From positions 1 to 64,000 of the forward strand of contig NZ_JOEV01000034.1 in assembly GCF_000721105.1 (NCBI RefSeq): a stretch of 64,000 nucleotides of DNA, written 5' to 3'. This DNA is from Streptomyces cellulosae. GTDB taxonomy: Bacteria > Actinomycetota > Actinomycetes > Streptomycetales > Streptomycetaceae. Each line of letters opens with the position of its first letter. Within the stretch, counting starts at the first letter, position 1. This document shows positions 31,261 to 42,003 of the stretch, in pieces. The notes beneath the pieces were generated by a model that saw only the letters and a program-made list of their open reading frames with translations, was not told where the DNA came from and did no database searches. The translations under genes were made by a program, and so were the position numbers.

Positions 31261-34191
31261 GTGGACACCCTCACGGAGATTCCGGCCCTCACCGACGCCG
31301 AGGAGCTGACCTGCGACGTCCTCGTCATCGGCGGCGGCACCGCCGGCACCATGGCCGCCCTGACCGCCGCCGAGCACGGCGCGAACGTGCTCCTGCTGGA
31401 GAAGGCCCACGTCCGCCACTCCGGCGCCCTCGCCATGGGCATGGACGGCGTCAACAACGCGGTGATCCCGGGCCGCGCCGAACCCGACGACTACGTCGCC
31501 GAGATCACCCGCGCCAACGACGGCATCGTCGACCAGTCCACCGTCCGCCAGACCGCCACCCGCGGCTTCGCCATGGTGCAGCGCCTGGAGTCGTACGGCG
31601 TGAAGTTCGAGAAGGACGAGCACGGCGACTACGCGGTCCGCCAGGTCCACCGCTCCGGCTCCTACGTGCTGCCGATGCCGGAGGGCAAGGACGTCAAGAA
31701 GGTCCTGTACCGGCAGTTGCGGCGGCGCGAGATGCGGGAGCGGATCCGGATCGAGAACCGGGTGATGCCGGTGCGGGTGCTGACGTCCCCGGAGGACGGG
31801 CGCGCCGTCGGAGCGGCCGGCTTCAACACCCGTACGGGACAGTTCGTCACCGTCCGCGCGGGCGCGGTCATCCTCGCCACCGGCGCCTGCGGCCGCCTCG
31901 GCCTGCCCGCCTCCGGCTACCTGTACGGTACGTACGAGAACCCGACCAACGCGGGCGACGGCTACGCCATGGCCTACCACGCGGGTGCCGAGCTCACCGG
32001 CATCGAGTGCTTCCAGATCAATCCGCTGATCAAGGACTACAACGGCCCGGCCTGCGCCTACGTCGCCAACCCGTTCGGCGGCTACCAGGTCAACCGCCAC
32101 GGCGAACGCTTCGTCGACTCCGACTACTGGTCCGGCCAGATGATGGCCGAGTTCGCGGCGGAGGTGGCCTCCGACCGCGGCCCGGTCTACCTGAAGCTGA
32201 GCCACCTCCCGGAGGAGTCGGTCTCGGCGCTGGAGTCGATCCTGCACTCCACCGAGCGCCCCACCCGCGGCACCTTCCACTCTGGCCGCGGGCACGACTA
32301 CCGCACCCACGACATCGAGATGCACATCTCCGAGATCGGCCTGTGCGGCGGCCACTCTGCCTCGGGAGTCCGCGTCGACGACCACGCCCGCACGACCGTC
32401 CCCCGCCTGTACGCCGCCGGCGACCTGGCCTGCGTCCCGCACAACTACATGATCGGCGCGTTCGTCTTCGGCGACCTGGCGGGCGCGGACGCCTCCCAGT
32501 ACGCGCCGTACGAGGGCGAGCTCTCCCCGGACCAGCTCCGGGAGGCCCACGAGCTGATCTACCGTCCGCTGCACCACCCGGACGGCCCGCCGCAACCCCA
32601 GGTCGAGTACAAGCTGCGCCGCTTCGTGAACGACTACGTGGCCCCGCCGAAGTCCGGCGCCCGGCTCTCCCTGGCCGTGGAGGCGTTCGAGCGGATGCGC
32701 GCCGACATCGCGGAGATGGGTGCCCGCACCCCGCACGAGCTGATGCGCTGCGCGGAGGTCACCTTCATTCGCGACTGCGCGGAGATGGCCGCCCGCGCCT
32801 CCCTGGCCCGCACGGAGTCCCGCTGGGGCCTCTACCACGACCGCCTCGACCACCCTCATCGCGACGACGCGTCCTGGTTCCACCACCTCGATCTGCACAA
32901 GTCCCCCTCTGGTGCGATGGAGTTCACGGCCCGTCCCGTGGCTCCCTATCTCGTCCCGATCGAGGAGTTCACCCCGACCGGTGGTCCTTCCCGGCACCTC
33001 GGCGAGGTGCACGCCGAGCAGGTGGCGACGGCGGGGGCACGGGAGGTGGCACCGGTGGCCCGGGAACGGACGCCCACCGCGGACACCGGGACCGACCACG
33101 CTGTCGCCGTTCCGCAGACCGGCGGGCTCGCCGTCGGGACCGATGCGGCCGCTCATCCCGGAGCCGACGTCCACGCCGGGACCATCGCTGTCACCGAGGC
33201 CGACGCCCCGACCTCACCCCGTCTGCTCACCCTCCTCGCCCTTGCCGAGGAGGAGCCCGAACTCGCCTCCCTCCAGCCCTACTTGACCGACCCGGACCCG
33301 ACCGTCCGCCGGACCGCCGTCACCGTCCTCACGGAGACCGCCCCGCCCGGGACCGGACCGGCCCTCGCCGCGCTCCTGTCCGACACTCACCCCGGCGTGC
33401 GCTCCGCAGCGGCCGCCTCACTGCGCGAACTCGTCGAGACTCTGCCGCCGGAGCCGGCCCTCCGCGACCGCCTCGCCGCCGCGGTGTCCGGCGCCGACGC
33501 CGTCGTCCGGGCGACCGCCCTGGACGTGTTGCGGGCGCTGCGCCTGGGCCACGCCGACCTGTTCGCGGGCTCCCTGTCGGACTCCGACATCTCCGTCCGC
33601 ATCGAGGCCGTACGCGCCCTCGTGTCCGTGGACGCCGTCGCCCAGTTGGCCCACGCGGCCACCACCGACCCGTCGCGCGAGGTCCGCGTCCAGATCGCCA
33701 AGGCCCTGGCCACGGTGACCACGGGACACCCGACCGACACCCCGGCCACCGACCGCCCGGACACCTCGGCCGGCACCCCCGATTCCGCTCCTGGAGCCGC
33801 GGTCCTGGACGCAGCCGAGGTCGTCCCGGCCGTCCAGGTGGCCCTCACGGAGCTGACGAGTGACCCCGACGCCCTGGTGCGCGCCGCCGCCTACAGTGCG
33901 CTGGGCACCACCGGCTGCCCACCACCGCTGGCCGCCCGCGCCACGTCCGCCCTGTCCGACCCCGTCTGGCAGGTTCGGGCCGGCGCCGCCACCGCCCTGG
34001 CCGCGGCGAACCCCGAAGCGGCCGTCCCCGCCCTGGCCAAGGCCCTGGCCGACCCGAACGCCGATGTCCGCAAGGCCGCCGTCCTGGCCCTGACCCGGCA
34101 TACGGGCAGCGAGGACGCCCTCGCGGCCCTTGCCACGGCCACCACCGACTCCGACGCGGACGTCAGGGCGTACGCGACCCGGTCTCTCTGA
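31261..34191 (+). CDS. Fumarate/APS-reductase-like flavoprotein fused to HEAT repeats
   Basis: A 976-residue fusion starting at GTG 31261 (GAAAGG upstream). Residues 1-590 are an FAD protein of the succinate dehydrogenase/fumarate reductase/AprA superfamily: VLVIGGGTAGT (GxGxxG at 24-29), LLLEKAHVRHSGALAMG, AVILATGACGRL, GDGYAMAYHAGAELTGIECFQINPL, EMHISEIGLCGGHSASGV (~353) and RLYAAGDLACVPHNYM. EKAHVRHSGALAMG recalls AprA. Residues ~590-650 are a low-complexity linker. Residues ~650-976 are PBS-lyase/HEAT-like repeats (DPTVRRTAVTVLTE, HPGVRSAAAASLREL, NADVRKAAVLALTRH) broken by a Thr/Pro linker near 820-850. The AprB-like ferredoxin upstream is the likely electron partner. Reaction and substrate are unknown; the HEAT part may bind a partner or membrane complex. 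Confidence 0.88.
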   Translation: MDTLTEIPALTDAEELTCDVLVIGGGTAGTMAALTAAEHGANVLLLEKAHVRHSGALAMGMDGVNNAVIPGRAEPDDYVAEITRANDGIVDQSTVRQTATRGFAMVQRLESYGVKFEKDEHGDYAVRQVHRSGSYVLPMPEGKDVKKVLYRQLRRREMRERIRIENRVMPVRVLTSPEDGRAVGAAGFNTRTGQFVTVRAGAVILATGACGRLGLPASGYLYGTYENPTNAGDGYAMAYHAGAELTGIECFQINPLIKDYNGPACAYVANPFGGYQVNRHGERFVDSDYWSGQMMAEFAAEVASDRGPVYLKLSHLPEESVSALESILHSTERPTRGTFHSGRGHDYRTHDIEMHISEIGLCGGHSASGVRVDDHARTTVPRLYAAGDLACVPHNYMIGAFVFGDLAGADASQYAPYEGELSPDQLREAHELIYRPLHHPDGPPQPQVEYKLRRFVNDYVAPPKSGARLSLAVEAFERMRADIAEMGARTPHELMRCAEVTFIRDCAEMAARASLARTESRWGLYHDRLDHPHRDDASWFHHLDLHKSPSGAMEFTARPVAPYLVPIEEFTPTGGPSRHLGEVHAEQVATAGAREVAPVARERTPTADTGTDHAVAVPQTGGLAVGTDAAAHPGADVHAGTIAVTEADAPTSPRLLTLLALAEEEPELASLQPYLTDPDPTVRRTAVTVLTETAPPGTGPALAALLSDTHPGVRSAAAASLRELVETLPPEPALRDRLAAAVSGADAVVRATALDVLRALRLGHADLFAGSLSDSDISVRIEAVRALVSVDAVAQLAHAATTDPSREVRVQIAKALATVTTGHPTDTPATDRPDTSAGTPDSAPGAAVLDAAEVVPAVQVALTELTSDPDALVRAAAYSALGTTGCPPPLAARATSALSDPVWQVRAGAATALAAANPEAAVPALAKALADPNADVRKAAVLALTRHTGSEDALAALATATTDSDADVRAYATRSL

Positions 34192-34255
34192 GACCGCCGA
34201 AGCGGAAACCGGTGCCGATGCCGCGCCCCACCCGTCTGTCCGGTCCTCCGAGCCC

Positions 34256-36328
34256 CTATATCCAGTCCTCCGGCTCGGGCTCCGTCTCCGGCCAGTCGTC
34301 GAACTGCGAGCCCGGCCCCGCGCCCGAACCGGAGCCCGGCGCGGCACCACCAGCGGACTCCTCGACCCCGGCGCCGGGGTCACCCGCCGCACCCGGAGCG
34401 GCCCCGGCTCCGGGAGGGCCGCCCAGCTCGGCCAGCACCCCGATCACGCCCTCCCCGTAGGTCACCAGCTTCTTCTCGCCGACCCCGCTGATCCCGCCGA
34501 GCTGCTCCACGGAGGTGGGCCACACCGTCGCGATCTCCCGCAGGGTCGCGTCGTGGAAGATGACGTACGCCGGAACGCCCTGCTCCCGCGCCTGCTCGGC
34601 CCGCCACGCCCGCAGCGCCTCGAACGCGGGCAGCAGTTCCTCGGGCAGCTCGGCCGCCGCCGCCTTGGCCTTGCGTTCGCCCCGCCCGGAGCCCGAACCG
34701 GACGACCCGGACGCCGACCGCGAGGTCACCGCCTTCTTGGGCTCCTTGCGCAGCGGCACCTCCCGCTCCTGCCGGAGCACTGATCCGCTGGCCTCGGTCA
34801 GCACCAGCGTGCCGTAGTCCCCCTCGACCGCGAGCAGCCCCTGGGCCAGCAACTGCCGGACGACGCCGCGCCATTCGCCCTCGGAGAGCTCTTCACCGAT
34901 GCCGAACACGGACAGCTGGTCGTGGTCGAACTGGATGACCTTCGCGCTGCGCTTGCCCAGCAGGATGTCGACGATCTGCACCGCGCCGAACTTCTGCCCC
35001 CGCTCCCGCTGCAGCCGCACCACCGTCGACAGCACCTTCTGAGCGGCGACCGTGCCGTCCCAGGTCTCCGGCGGGACGAGGCAGGTGTCGCAGTTGCCGC
35101 AGCCCGTCGGGTCCGGGTCCTGGCCGAAGTAGGCGAGGAGTTGGCCGCGCCGGCACCGGGCCGTCTCGCACAGCGCCAGCATCGAGTCGAGGTGGGCCGC
35201 GGCGCGGCGCCGGAACGCCTCGTCGCCCTCGCTCGACTGGATCATCTTGCGCTGCTGTATGACGTCGTTGAGGCCGTACGCCATCCAGGCCGTGGACGGC
35301 AGTCCGTCGCGGCCCGCGCGCCCTGTCTCCTGGTAGTAGCCCTCGACCGACTTGGGCAGGTCGAGGTGGGCGACGAAGCGGACGTCCGGCTTGTCGATAC
35401 CCATGCCGAAGGCGATGGTCGCGACCACGACCAGGCCGTCCTCCCGCAGGAAGCGGGCCTGGTGGGCCGCGCGGGTGCCGGCGTCCAGACCCGCGTGGTA
35501 GGGCACCGCCTCGATGCCGTTGCGGGACAGGAACTCGGCGGTCGCGTCGACGGACTTGCGGGAGAGGCAGTACACGATGCCCGCGTCCCCGGGGTGCTCC
35601 TCGCGCAGGAAACTCAGCAGCTGTTTCTTGGGGTCGGCCTTCGGCACGATCCGGTACTGGATGTTGGGCCGGTCGAAACTCGCCACGAAATGGCGGGCCG
35701 TCGGCATGTCCAGCCGCTGGGTGATCTCCTGGTGCGTCGCGTGTGTGGCCGTCGCCGTCAAAGCGATCCGCGGCACGTCCGGCCAGCGCTGCCCCAGCAG
35801 CGACAGGGAGAGGTAGTCGGGGCGGAAGTCGTGGCCCCACTGGGACACGCAGTGTGCCTCGTCGATGGCGAAGACGGCGATCTTGCCGCGCGACAGCAGG
35901 TCCAGCGTGGACTGCAGCCGGAGCCGCTCCGGCGCGAGGTAGAGCAGGTCCAGCTCGCCGGCCAGGTACTCGGCCTCCACCACCCGCCGCTCGTCGAAGT
36001 CCTGCGTGGAGTTCATGAACCCCGCACGCACCCCGAGCGCCCGCAGCGCGTCCACCTGGTCCTGCATCAGGGCGATGAGCGGTGAGACCACAATTCCCGT
36101 ACCCGGTCTGACCAGGGACGGAATCTGGTAGCACAGCGACTTGCCGCCGCCGGTCGGCATCAGGACGACGGCGTCCCCGCCGGCCACCACATGCTCGATG
36201 ACCTCTTCCTGCTCGCCACGGAAGGTCTCGTACCCGAAGACCCGGTTCAGCGTGGCCAGCGCCTCACTGTCCGTCGCCGGCGTCTCGGTGATCCCTGGCA
36301 TCTCGATGATCCCGCCCGTCCCGCCCAT
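34256..36328 (-). CDS. recQ: RecQ-family ATP-dependent DNA helicase
   Basis: A 690-residue 3'-5' helicase. ATG 36328 is chosen since GGGGGA lies seven bases upstream; the frame is open further but only to a poor TTG. Walker A is PTGGGKS (58-64), the DEAH box [16 protein letters not shown] (156-159), with [23 protein letters not shown] and [13 protein letters not shown] downstream. The RQC zinc ligands appear in [13 protein letters not shown] and GCGNCDTCL. An HRDC domain spans about residues 555-635 ([29 protein letters not shown]). The last ~60 residues are Gly/Pro/Glu-rich. It functions in recombination and repair. It is divergent from nothing and lies after the nuo terminator. Confidence 0.93.
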   Translation of the reverse strand: MGGTGGIIEMPGITETPATDSEALATLNRVFGYETFRGEQEEVIEHVVAGGDAVVLMPTGGGKSLCYQIPSLVRPGTGIVVSPLIALMQDQVDALRALGVRAGFMNSTQDFDERRVVEAEYLAGELDLLYLAPERLRLQSTLDLLSRGKIAVFAIDEAHCVSQWGHDFRPDYLSLSLLGQRWPDVPRIALTATATHATHQEITQRLDMPTARHFVASFDRPNIQYRIVPKADPKKQLLSFLREEHPGDAGIVYCLSRKSVDATAEFLSRNGIEAVPYHAGLDAGTRAAHQARFLREDGLVVVATIAFGMGIDKPDVRFVAHLDLPKSVEGYYQETGRAGRDGLPSTAWMAYGLNDVIQQRKMIQSSEGDEAFRRRAAAHLDSMLALCETARCRRGQLLAYFGQDPDPTGCGNCDTCLVPPETWDGTVAAQKVLSTVVRLQRERGQKFGAVQIVDILLGKRSAKVIQFDHDQLSVFGIGEELSEGEWRGVVRQLLAQGLLAVEGDYGTLVLTEASGSVLRQEREVPLRKEPKKAVTSRSASGSSGSGSGRGERKAKAAAAELPEELLPAFEALRAWRAEQAREQGVPAYVIFHDATLREIATVWPTSVEQLGGISGVGEKKLVTYGEGVIGVLAELGGPPGAGAAPGAAGDPGAGVEESAGGAAPGSGSGAGPGSQFDDWPETEPEPEDWI

Positions 36329-36448
36329 AGCCGTGTCCCCCGTACGTCGTCCCTCGACCACTGCCTCCACGATAGGGGCAGGAACTGACAACGCCGGAGT
36401 TATCCACAGGCTGATGACATACCGCCGCTCCCGCCTGCCCCCATGCGA

Positions 36449-36483
36449 AGGGCCCCGCCTCCCACAACGGGAGCCGAGGCCCT
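36449..36483 (-). terminator. Terminator of the nuo operon
   Basis: AGGGCC (36449-36454) pairs with GGCCCT (36478-36483), with an inner CTCCC/GGGAG stem around ACAAC. It lies about 20 bp past the nuoN stop and about 120 bp before the recQ start. Confidence 0.8.
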
Positions 36484-36501
36484 CCTCACCAGCACCGCAG
36501 G

Positions 36502-38151
36502 TCAGCGCACGAATACACCCGCCTGGCTCGCCAGGTCCAGGAAGTACTGCGGCGCCACACCGAGCACCAGCGTCATCGCGACACCCACCCCGATCACCGT
36601 GGTCGTCAGGGGCGACGCCACGGCCACCGTCGGGCCCTCGGGCCGCGGCTCACTGAAGAACATCAGCACGATGACGCGGATGTAGAAGAACGCCGCGATC
36701 GCGGACGAGATCACACCGACCACGACCAGCGGAGCCGCGCCGCCCTCCGCCGCCGCCTTGAACACGGCGAACTTCCCGGCGAACCCGGAAGTCAGCGGGA
36801 TACCGGCGAAGGCGAGCAGGAACACCGCGAACACCGCCGCCACCAGCGGTGAACGTCGGCCCAGCCCGGCCCACTTGGACAGGTGGGTCGCCTCGCCGCC
36901 CGCGTCGCGGACCAGAGTGACCACCGCGAACGCGCCGATCGTCACGAACGAGTACGCGGCCAGGTAGAACAGGACCGAGGACACCCCGTCGGGTGTGGTC
37001 GCGATGACACCCGCCAGGATGAAGCCCGCGTGCGCGATCGACGAGTAGGCCAGCAGCCGCTTGATGTCGGTCTGGGTGATCGCGACGATCGCACCGCCAA
37101 GCATGGTGACGATGGCGACGCCCCACATGACCGGCCGCCAGTCCCAGCGCAGGCCGGGCAGGACGACGTACAGGATCCTCAGCAGCGCGCCGAAGGCCGC
37201 CACCTTGGTGGCCGCCGCCATGAAACCGGTCACCGGCGTCGGCGCGCCCTGGTAGACGTCGGGCGTCCACATGTGGAACGGCACCGCGCCGACCTTGAAC
37301 AGCAGGCCCATCACCAGCATCGCGGCGCCGATGAGAAGCAGGACGTCGTTGCCCATGGTGTCCGCGAGCGCCGGGTCGACGGTGGTGACCGTGCCGTCGA
37401 CGACCTGCGCGATCGTGGCGTACGACATCGAGCCCGCGTAGCCGTACAGCAGGGCGATGCCGAACAGGGTGAACGCGGAGGCGAACGCTCCGAGCAGGAA
37501 GTACTTGACCGCGGCTTCCTGCGACATCAGCCGCTTGCGGCGGGCCAGCGCGCACAGCAGGTACAGCGGGAGCGAGAGGACCTCCAGCGCCACGAAGAGT
37601 GTCAGCAGGTCGTTGGCCGCCGGGAAGATCAGCATGCCGGCGACGGCGAACAGCAGCAGCGGGAACACCTCGGTGGTGGTGAACCCGGCCTTCACCGCGG
37701 CTTTCTCGCTGTCGCTGCCCGGCACGGACGCGGCCTGCGCGGCGAAGGAGTCGACACGGTTGCCGTGCGCCTCCGGATCGAGCCGGCGTTCGGCGAAGGT
37801 GAACAGGCCGAGCACGGCCGCCAGCAGGATCGTGCCCTGCAGGAAGAGGGCCGGTCCGTCGACGGCGATCGCGCCCATGGCGGCGATGCCGGCCTTGGTC
37901 GTGGCGTATCCGTCCGCGGCGAGCGCGACGACCGCGGCGAACGCGGCGGCCAGCGCGACCACGGACACGAACAGCTGGACGTAGTAACGGGACTTGCGCG
38001 GGACGAACGCCTCGACCAGCACCCCGACGATCGCCGCGCCGACGATGATCAGGATGGGGGACAGTTGTCCGTACTCGAACTTCGGCGCGTCGATCTTCGA
38101 GATCGGATCGGCCGCTGTTGTCCACAGGCTGTGGACGGCTGTTGCGCTCAC
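36502..38151 (-). CDS. nuoN: NADH:quinone oxidoreductase subunit N
   Basis: A 549-residue antiporter-like proton channel of complex I, with about 14 transmembrane helices. Conserved charged helices are seen in [36 protein letters not shown] (Lys of the discontinuous helix) and [18 protein letters not shown] sequence ([12 protein letters not shown]). It starts at GTG 38151 overlapping the nuoM stop (GTGA). Last gene of the 14-gene operon; a hairpin follows. Confidence 0.96.
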   Translation of the reverse strand: MSATAVHSLWTTAADPISKIDAPKFEYGQLSPILIIVGAAIVGVLVEAFVPRKSRYYVQLFVSVVALAAAFAAVVALAADGYATTKAGIAAMGAIAVDGPALFLQGTILLAAVLGLFTFAERRLDPEAHGNRVDSFAAQAASVPGSDSEKAAVKAGFTTTEVFPLLLFAVAGMLIFPAANDLLTLFVALEVLSLPLYLLCALARRKRLMSQEAAVKYFLLGAFASAFTLFGIALLYGYAGSMSYATIAQVVDGTVTTVDPALADTMGNDVLLLIGAAMLVMGLLFKVGAVPFHMWTPDVYQGAPTPVTGFMAAATKVAAFGALLRILYVVLPGLRWDWRPVMWGVAIVTMLGGAIVAITQTDIKRLLAYSSIAHAGFILAGVIATTPDGVSSVLFYLAAYSFVTIGAFAVVTLVRDAGGEATHLSKWAGLGRRSPLVAAVFAVFLLAFAGIPLTSGFAGKFAVFKAAAEGGAAPLVVVGVISSAIAAFFYIRVIVLMFFSEPRPEGPTVAVASPLTTTVIGVGVAMTLVLGVAPQYFLDLASQAGVFVR

Positions 38152-39719
38152 TTGGCCGCCTCCACCTCGGGCTGGGGGTCCTTCTTGTGTACGTCGGACA
38201 TGGTCTGTTTGACCGCCGGGTTCACGATGTCCGTGACGGGCTTCGGGTAGACACCCAGGAAGATCAACAGCACGATCAGCGGAGCTACGACCACCAGCTC
38301 GCGCGCCCGCAGGTCCGGCATCGCCGAGACCTCCGGTTTCACCGGGCCGGTCATGGTCCTCTGGTAGAGGATCAGGGTGTAGAGCGCCGCGAGCACGATG
38401 CCGAAGGTGGCGATGATCCCGACCAGCGGGTAGCGCGCGAACGTGCCGACCAGCACGAGGAACTCACTCACGAAGGGCGCGAGCCCGGGGAGCGAGAGGG
38501 TCGCCAGGCCGCCGATGAGGAAGGTGCCGGCGAGCACCGGGGCGACCTTCTGCACTCCGCCGTAGTCGGCGATGAGCCGCGAGCCGCGCCGCGAGATCAG
38601 GAAGCCGGCCACCAGCATCAGGGCAGCCGTCGAGATCCCGTGGTTGACCATGTAGAGCGTCGCCCCGGACTGGCCCTGGCTGGTCATCGCGAAGATGCCC
38701 AGGATGATGAACCCGAAGTGCGAGATCGACGCGTAGGCGACCAGCCGCTTGATGTCCCGCTGGCCGACGGCGAGCAGCGCCCCGTAGATGATGCTGATCA
38801 GCGCCAGGACGAGGATGACGGGCGTCGCCCACTTGCTCGCCTCCGGGAACAGCTGGAGGCAGAAGCGGAGCATCGCGAAGGTGCCCACCTTGTCGACGAC
38901 CGCCGTGATGAGCACGGCGACCGGGGCGGTGGCCTCCTGCATGGCGTTGGGCAGCCAGGTGTGCAGCGGCCACAGCGGCGCCTTCACCGCGAAGGCGAAG
39001 AAGAAGCCGAGGAACAGCCAGCGTTCGGTGTTGGTGGCCATGTCGAGCGAGCCGTTGGCCCGGGCTTCGGCGATCTCCTGGAGGCTGAAGTTCCCGGCGA
39101 CCACGTAGAGGCCGATCACCGCGGCCAGCATGATCAGACCGCCGACCAGGTTGTAGAGGAGGAACTTCACCGCCGCGTACGACCGTTGCGTGGACGCCGT
39201 CTCCTCGCCGTGCGCGTGAGCCCGGTCCCCGAAGCCGCCGATGAGGAAGTACATCGGGATCAGCATGGCTTCGAAGAAGATGTAGAAGACGAAGACGTCG
39301 GTGGCCTCGAAGGAGATGATCACCATCGCCTCGACGGCCAGGATCAGGGCGAAGAAGCCCTGCGTCGGCCGCCAGCGCTTGTTCCCGGTCTCCAGCGGGT
39401 CGGCGTCGTGCCAGCCCGCGAGGATGATGAACGGGATCAGCAGCGCCGTCAGCGCGAGAAGCGCGACCGCGATGCCGTCCACACCCAGCTCGTAGCGGAC
39501 CCCGAAGTCCTTGATCCAGGCATGGGATTCGGTGAGCTGGTAGCGGTCGCCGTCCGGGTCGAAGCGCACCACGACGATGGCGGCGAGCACCAGGGTGGCG
39601 AGCGACACGAGCAGTGCCAGCCACTTGGCGGCGGTGCGCCGGGCGGCCGGTACGGCTGCCGTGGCGACCGCCCCGAGGGCCGGGAGCGCCGCCGTCGCTG
39701 TCAGCAGGGGAAAGGACAT
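38148..39719 (-). CDS. nuoM: NADH:quinone oxidoreductase subunit M
   Basis: A 523-residue antiporter-like membrane subunit of complex I. Typical signatures are FYIFFEAMLIPMYFLIG (with the conserved Glu), FAFAVKAPLWPLHTWLPNAMQEATAPVAVLI (conserved Lys and the discontinuous helix), and LVAYASISHFGFIILG. About 14 helices are predicted. ATG 39719 lies five bases after the nuoL stop. The C-terminal 30 residues are charged and cytosolic. Confidence 0.96.
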   Translation of the reverse strand: MSFPLLTATAALPALGAVATAAVPAARRTAAKWLALLVSLATLVLAAIVVVRFDPDGDRYQLTESHAWIKDFGVRYELGVDGIAVALLALTALLIPFIILAGWHDADPLETGNKRWRPTQGFFALILAVEAMVIISFEATDVFVFYIFFEAMLIPMYFLIGGFGDRAHAHGEETASTQRSYAAVKFLLYNLVGGLIMLAAVIGLYVVAGNFSLQEIAEARANGSLDMATNTERWLFLGFFFAFAVKAPLWPLHTWLPNAMQEATAPVAVLITAVVDKVGTFAMLRFCLQLFPEASKWATPVILVLALISIIYGALLAVGQRDIKRLVAYASISHFGFIILGIFAMTSQGQSGATLYMVNHGISTAALMLVAGFLISRRGSRLIADYGGVQKVAPVLAGTFLIGGLATLSLPGLAPFVSEFLVLVGTFARYPLVGIIATFGIVLAALYTLILYQRTMTGPVKPEVSAMPDLRARELVVVAPLIVLLIFLGVYPKPVTDIVNPAVKQTMSDVHKKDPQPEVEAAK

Positions 39720-39724
39720 CGGTA

Positions 39725-41689
39725 TCAGACCGCCCTCATCAGCAGGGTCGCGGCGACGAGGACCGCCGCACCGCCGAACATCGAGACCGCGTACGACCGC
39801 GCGAAGCCGTTCTGCAGCTTGCGCATCCGCCCGGAGAGGCCGCCCATCGAGGCCGCCGTGCCGTTGACGACACCGTCGACCAGGGTGTGGTCGACGTACA
39901 CGAGGGAGCGGGTGAGGTGCTCTCCGCCACGGACCAGGACGACGTGGTTGAAGTCGTCCTGGAGCAGGTCGCGCCGGGCGGCCCGGGTGAGCAGCGACCC
40001 GCGCGGGGCGACGACCGGGACCGGACGGCGGCCGTACTGGGCCCAGGCGATGGCGACGCCGACGACCAGGACGGCCATCGTGGCCAGGGTGACCGTGAGG
40101 GCACTGACCGGCGGGTTGCCCTCCGCGTGCCCGGTGACGGGTTCCAGCCAGTGCAGGAAGCGGTCGCCGATGCTGAAGAACCCGCCCGCGAACACCGACC
40201 CGAAGGCCAGCACGATCATCGGGACCGTCATGGACCTGGGCGACTCGTGCGGGTGCGGTTCGGCGTGCTCGCCCTGGTGCTCGGCGGCGGGCTCCGCGCT
40301 CGGCGCCTCAGGCGAGCGGGTCGGCTGGTTGCGCCAGCGTTCCTCTCCGAAGAACGTCATCAGCATCACGCGCGTCATGTAGTACGCCGTGATGGCCGCG
40401 CCCAGCAGGGCCGCGCCACCGAGGATCCAGCCTTCGGTGCCACCCTTGGCGAAGGCCGCTTCGATGATCTTGTCCTTGGAGAAGAAGCCGGACAGCCCGG
40501 GGAAGCCGATGATCGCCAGGTAGCCGAGACCGAACGTGATGAAGGTGATCGGCATGTACTTCCTGAGGCCGCCGTACTTGCGCATGTCGACCTCGTCGTT
40601 CATGCCGTGCATGACCGACCCTGCGCCGAGGAAGAGCCCGGCCTTGAAGAAGCCGTGCGTCACCAGGTGCATGATTGCGAAGACGTAGCCGATGGGACCG
40701 AGGCCCGCGGCGAGGACCATGTAGCCGATCTGCGACATGGTGGAGCCGGCCAGCGCCTTCTTGATGTCGTCCTTCGCGCAACCGACGATCGCACCGAACA
40801 GGAGCGTGACGGCACCGACGATCGTGACCACGAGTTGTGCGTCGGGCGCCGCGTTGAAGAGGGCGCCGGAGCGGACGATCAGGTAGACGCCCGCGGTCAC
40901 CATCGTGGCGGCGTGGATGAGGGCCGAGACCGGGGTCGGGCCTTCCATCGCGTCGCCGAGCCAGGACTGCAGCGGCACCTGGGCGGACTTGCCGCAGGCG
41001 GCGAGCAGCAGCATCAGGGCGATGCCGGTGAGTGTGGCTCCGGAGGCGCCGCCGACGAGCCCCGGCTCCTCATGGGTGCCGAGCACCGGACCGAAGGCGA
41101 AGGTGCCGAACGTCGTGAACATCAGCATGATCGCGATCGACAGGCCCATGTCGCCGACGCGGTTGACCAGGAAGGCCTTCTTCGCCGCCGTGGCCGCGCT
41201 GGGCTTGTGCTGCCAGAAGCCGATCAGCAGGTAGGAGGCGAGACCGACGCCCTCCCAGCCGACGTAGAGCAGCAGGTAGTTGTCGGCGAGGACGAGCAGC
41301 AGCATCGCCGCGAGGAACAGGTTGAGGTAGCCGAAGAAGCGGCGGCGTCGCTCGTCGTGCTCCATGTACCCGACCGAGTACAGGTGGATCAGCGAGCCGA
41401 CGCCGGTGATCAGCAGCACGAACGTCATCGACAGCTGGTCCAGGCGGAAGGCGACGTCCGCCTGGAAGCCCTCGACCGGCACCCAGCTGAACAGGTGCTG
41501 AGTGAGCGTGCGGTGTTCGGCGTTCTTGCCGAGCAGGTCGGCGAAGAGGATCACGCCGAACACGAAGGACGCGGCGGCCAGCGCCGTACCGATCCAGTGG
41601 CCGACGGCGTCCAGCCTCCGGCCGCCGCACAACAGGACCGCCGCTCCGAGCAGGGGCGCCGCGATGAGCAGCGCGATCAGGTTATCCAC
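39725..41689 (-). CDS. nuoL: NADH:quinone oxidoreductase subunit L
   Basis: A 654-residue distal proton-pumping subunit. Conserved segments are [60 protein letters not shown] and [20 protein letters not shown], plus the lateral amphipathic helix and last helix near the C-terminus. A His/Glu-rich loop ([17 protein letters not shown], about residues 470-490) sits before the lateral helix. It starts at GTG 41689, 14 bp after the nuoK stop. Confidence 0.96.
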   Translation of the reverse strand: MDNLIALLIAAPLLGAAVLLCGGRRLDAVGHWIGTALAAASFVFGVILFADLLGKNAEHRTLTQHLFSWVPVEGFQADVAFRLDQLSMTFVLLITGVGSLIHLYSVGYMEHDERRRRFFGYLNLFLAAMLLLVLADNYLLLYVGWEGVGLASYLLIGFWQHKPSAATAAKKAFLVNRVGDMGLSIAIMLMFTTFGTFAFGPVLGTHEEPGLVGGASGATLTGIALMLLLAACGKSAQVPLQSWLGDAMEGPTPVSALIHAATMVTAGVYLIVRSGALFNAAPDAQLVVTIVGAVTLLFGAIVGCAKDDIKKALAGSTMSQIGYMVLAAGLGPIGYVFAIMHLVTHGFFKAGLFLGAGSVMHGMNDEVDMRKYGGLRKYMPITFITFGLGYLAIIGFPGLSGFFSKDKIIEAAFAKGGTEGWILGGAALLGAAITAYYMTRVMLMTFFGEERWRNQPTRSPEAPSAEPAAEHQGEHAEPHPHESPRSMTVPMIVLAFGSVFAGGFFSIGDRFLHWLEPVTGHAEGNPPVSALTVTLATMAVLVVGVAIAWAQYGRRPVPVVAPRGSLLTRAARRDLLQDDFNHVVLVRGGEHLTRSLVYVDHTLVDGVVNGTAASMGGLSGRMRKLQNGFARSYAVSMFGGAAVLVAATLLMRAV

Positions 41690-41703
41690 GATTCAGCGAC
41701 CCC

Positions 41704-42003
41704 TTACAGCTTCATCAGGCTGGCGTCGTCGACCGAGGCCGAGTGGCGGGAACGGAACAGCGACACGATGATCGCGAGCCCGACCACGACCTCCGCGGCG
41801 GCGACGACCATCGTGAAGAAGGCGATGATCTGGCCGTCGAGGTTGCCGTGCATCCGGGAGAAGGCGACGAACGCGAGGTTGCAGGCGTTGAGCATGAGCT
41901 CGACGCACATGAACACGACGATCGCGTTGCGTCTGATCAGTACACCCGTGGCGCCGATGGTGAACAACAGGGCGGCGAGGTAGAGGTAGTTGACGGGGTT
42001 CAC
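41704..42003 (-). CDS. nuoK: NADH:quinone oxidoreductase subunit K
   Basis: A 99-residue subunit with three transmembrane helices, the usual length. [19 protein letters not shown] carries the conserved buried Glu of helix 2, and a second acidic residue lies in [13 protein letters not shown] of helix 3; both are part of the central proton path. It starts at GTG 42003, overlapping the nuoJ stop by four bases. Confidence 0.96.
   Translation of the reverse strand: MNPVNYLYLAALLFTIGATGVLIRRNAIVVFMCVELMLNACNLAFVAFSRMHGNLDGQIIAFFTMVVAAAEVVVGLAIIVSLFRSRHSASVDDASLMKL

Noticed and set aside
29398..33174. Very long open frame (over 1200 codons) on the minus strand opposite the importer/flavoprotein operon
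   Set aside because: It is antisense to well-supported genes with clear motifs; its translation is Val/Gly/Arg-rich with no domains, a normal by-product of high third-position GC.
34256..36391. Longer RecQ N-terminus from a TTG at 36391
   Set aside because: The ATG at 36328 has a good GGGGGA at the right distance, while the upstream part has no such site and no family similarity.
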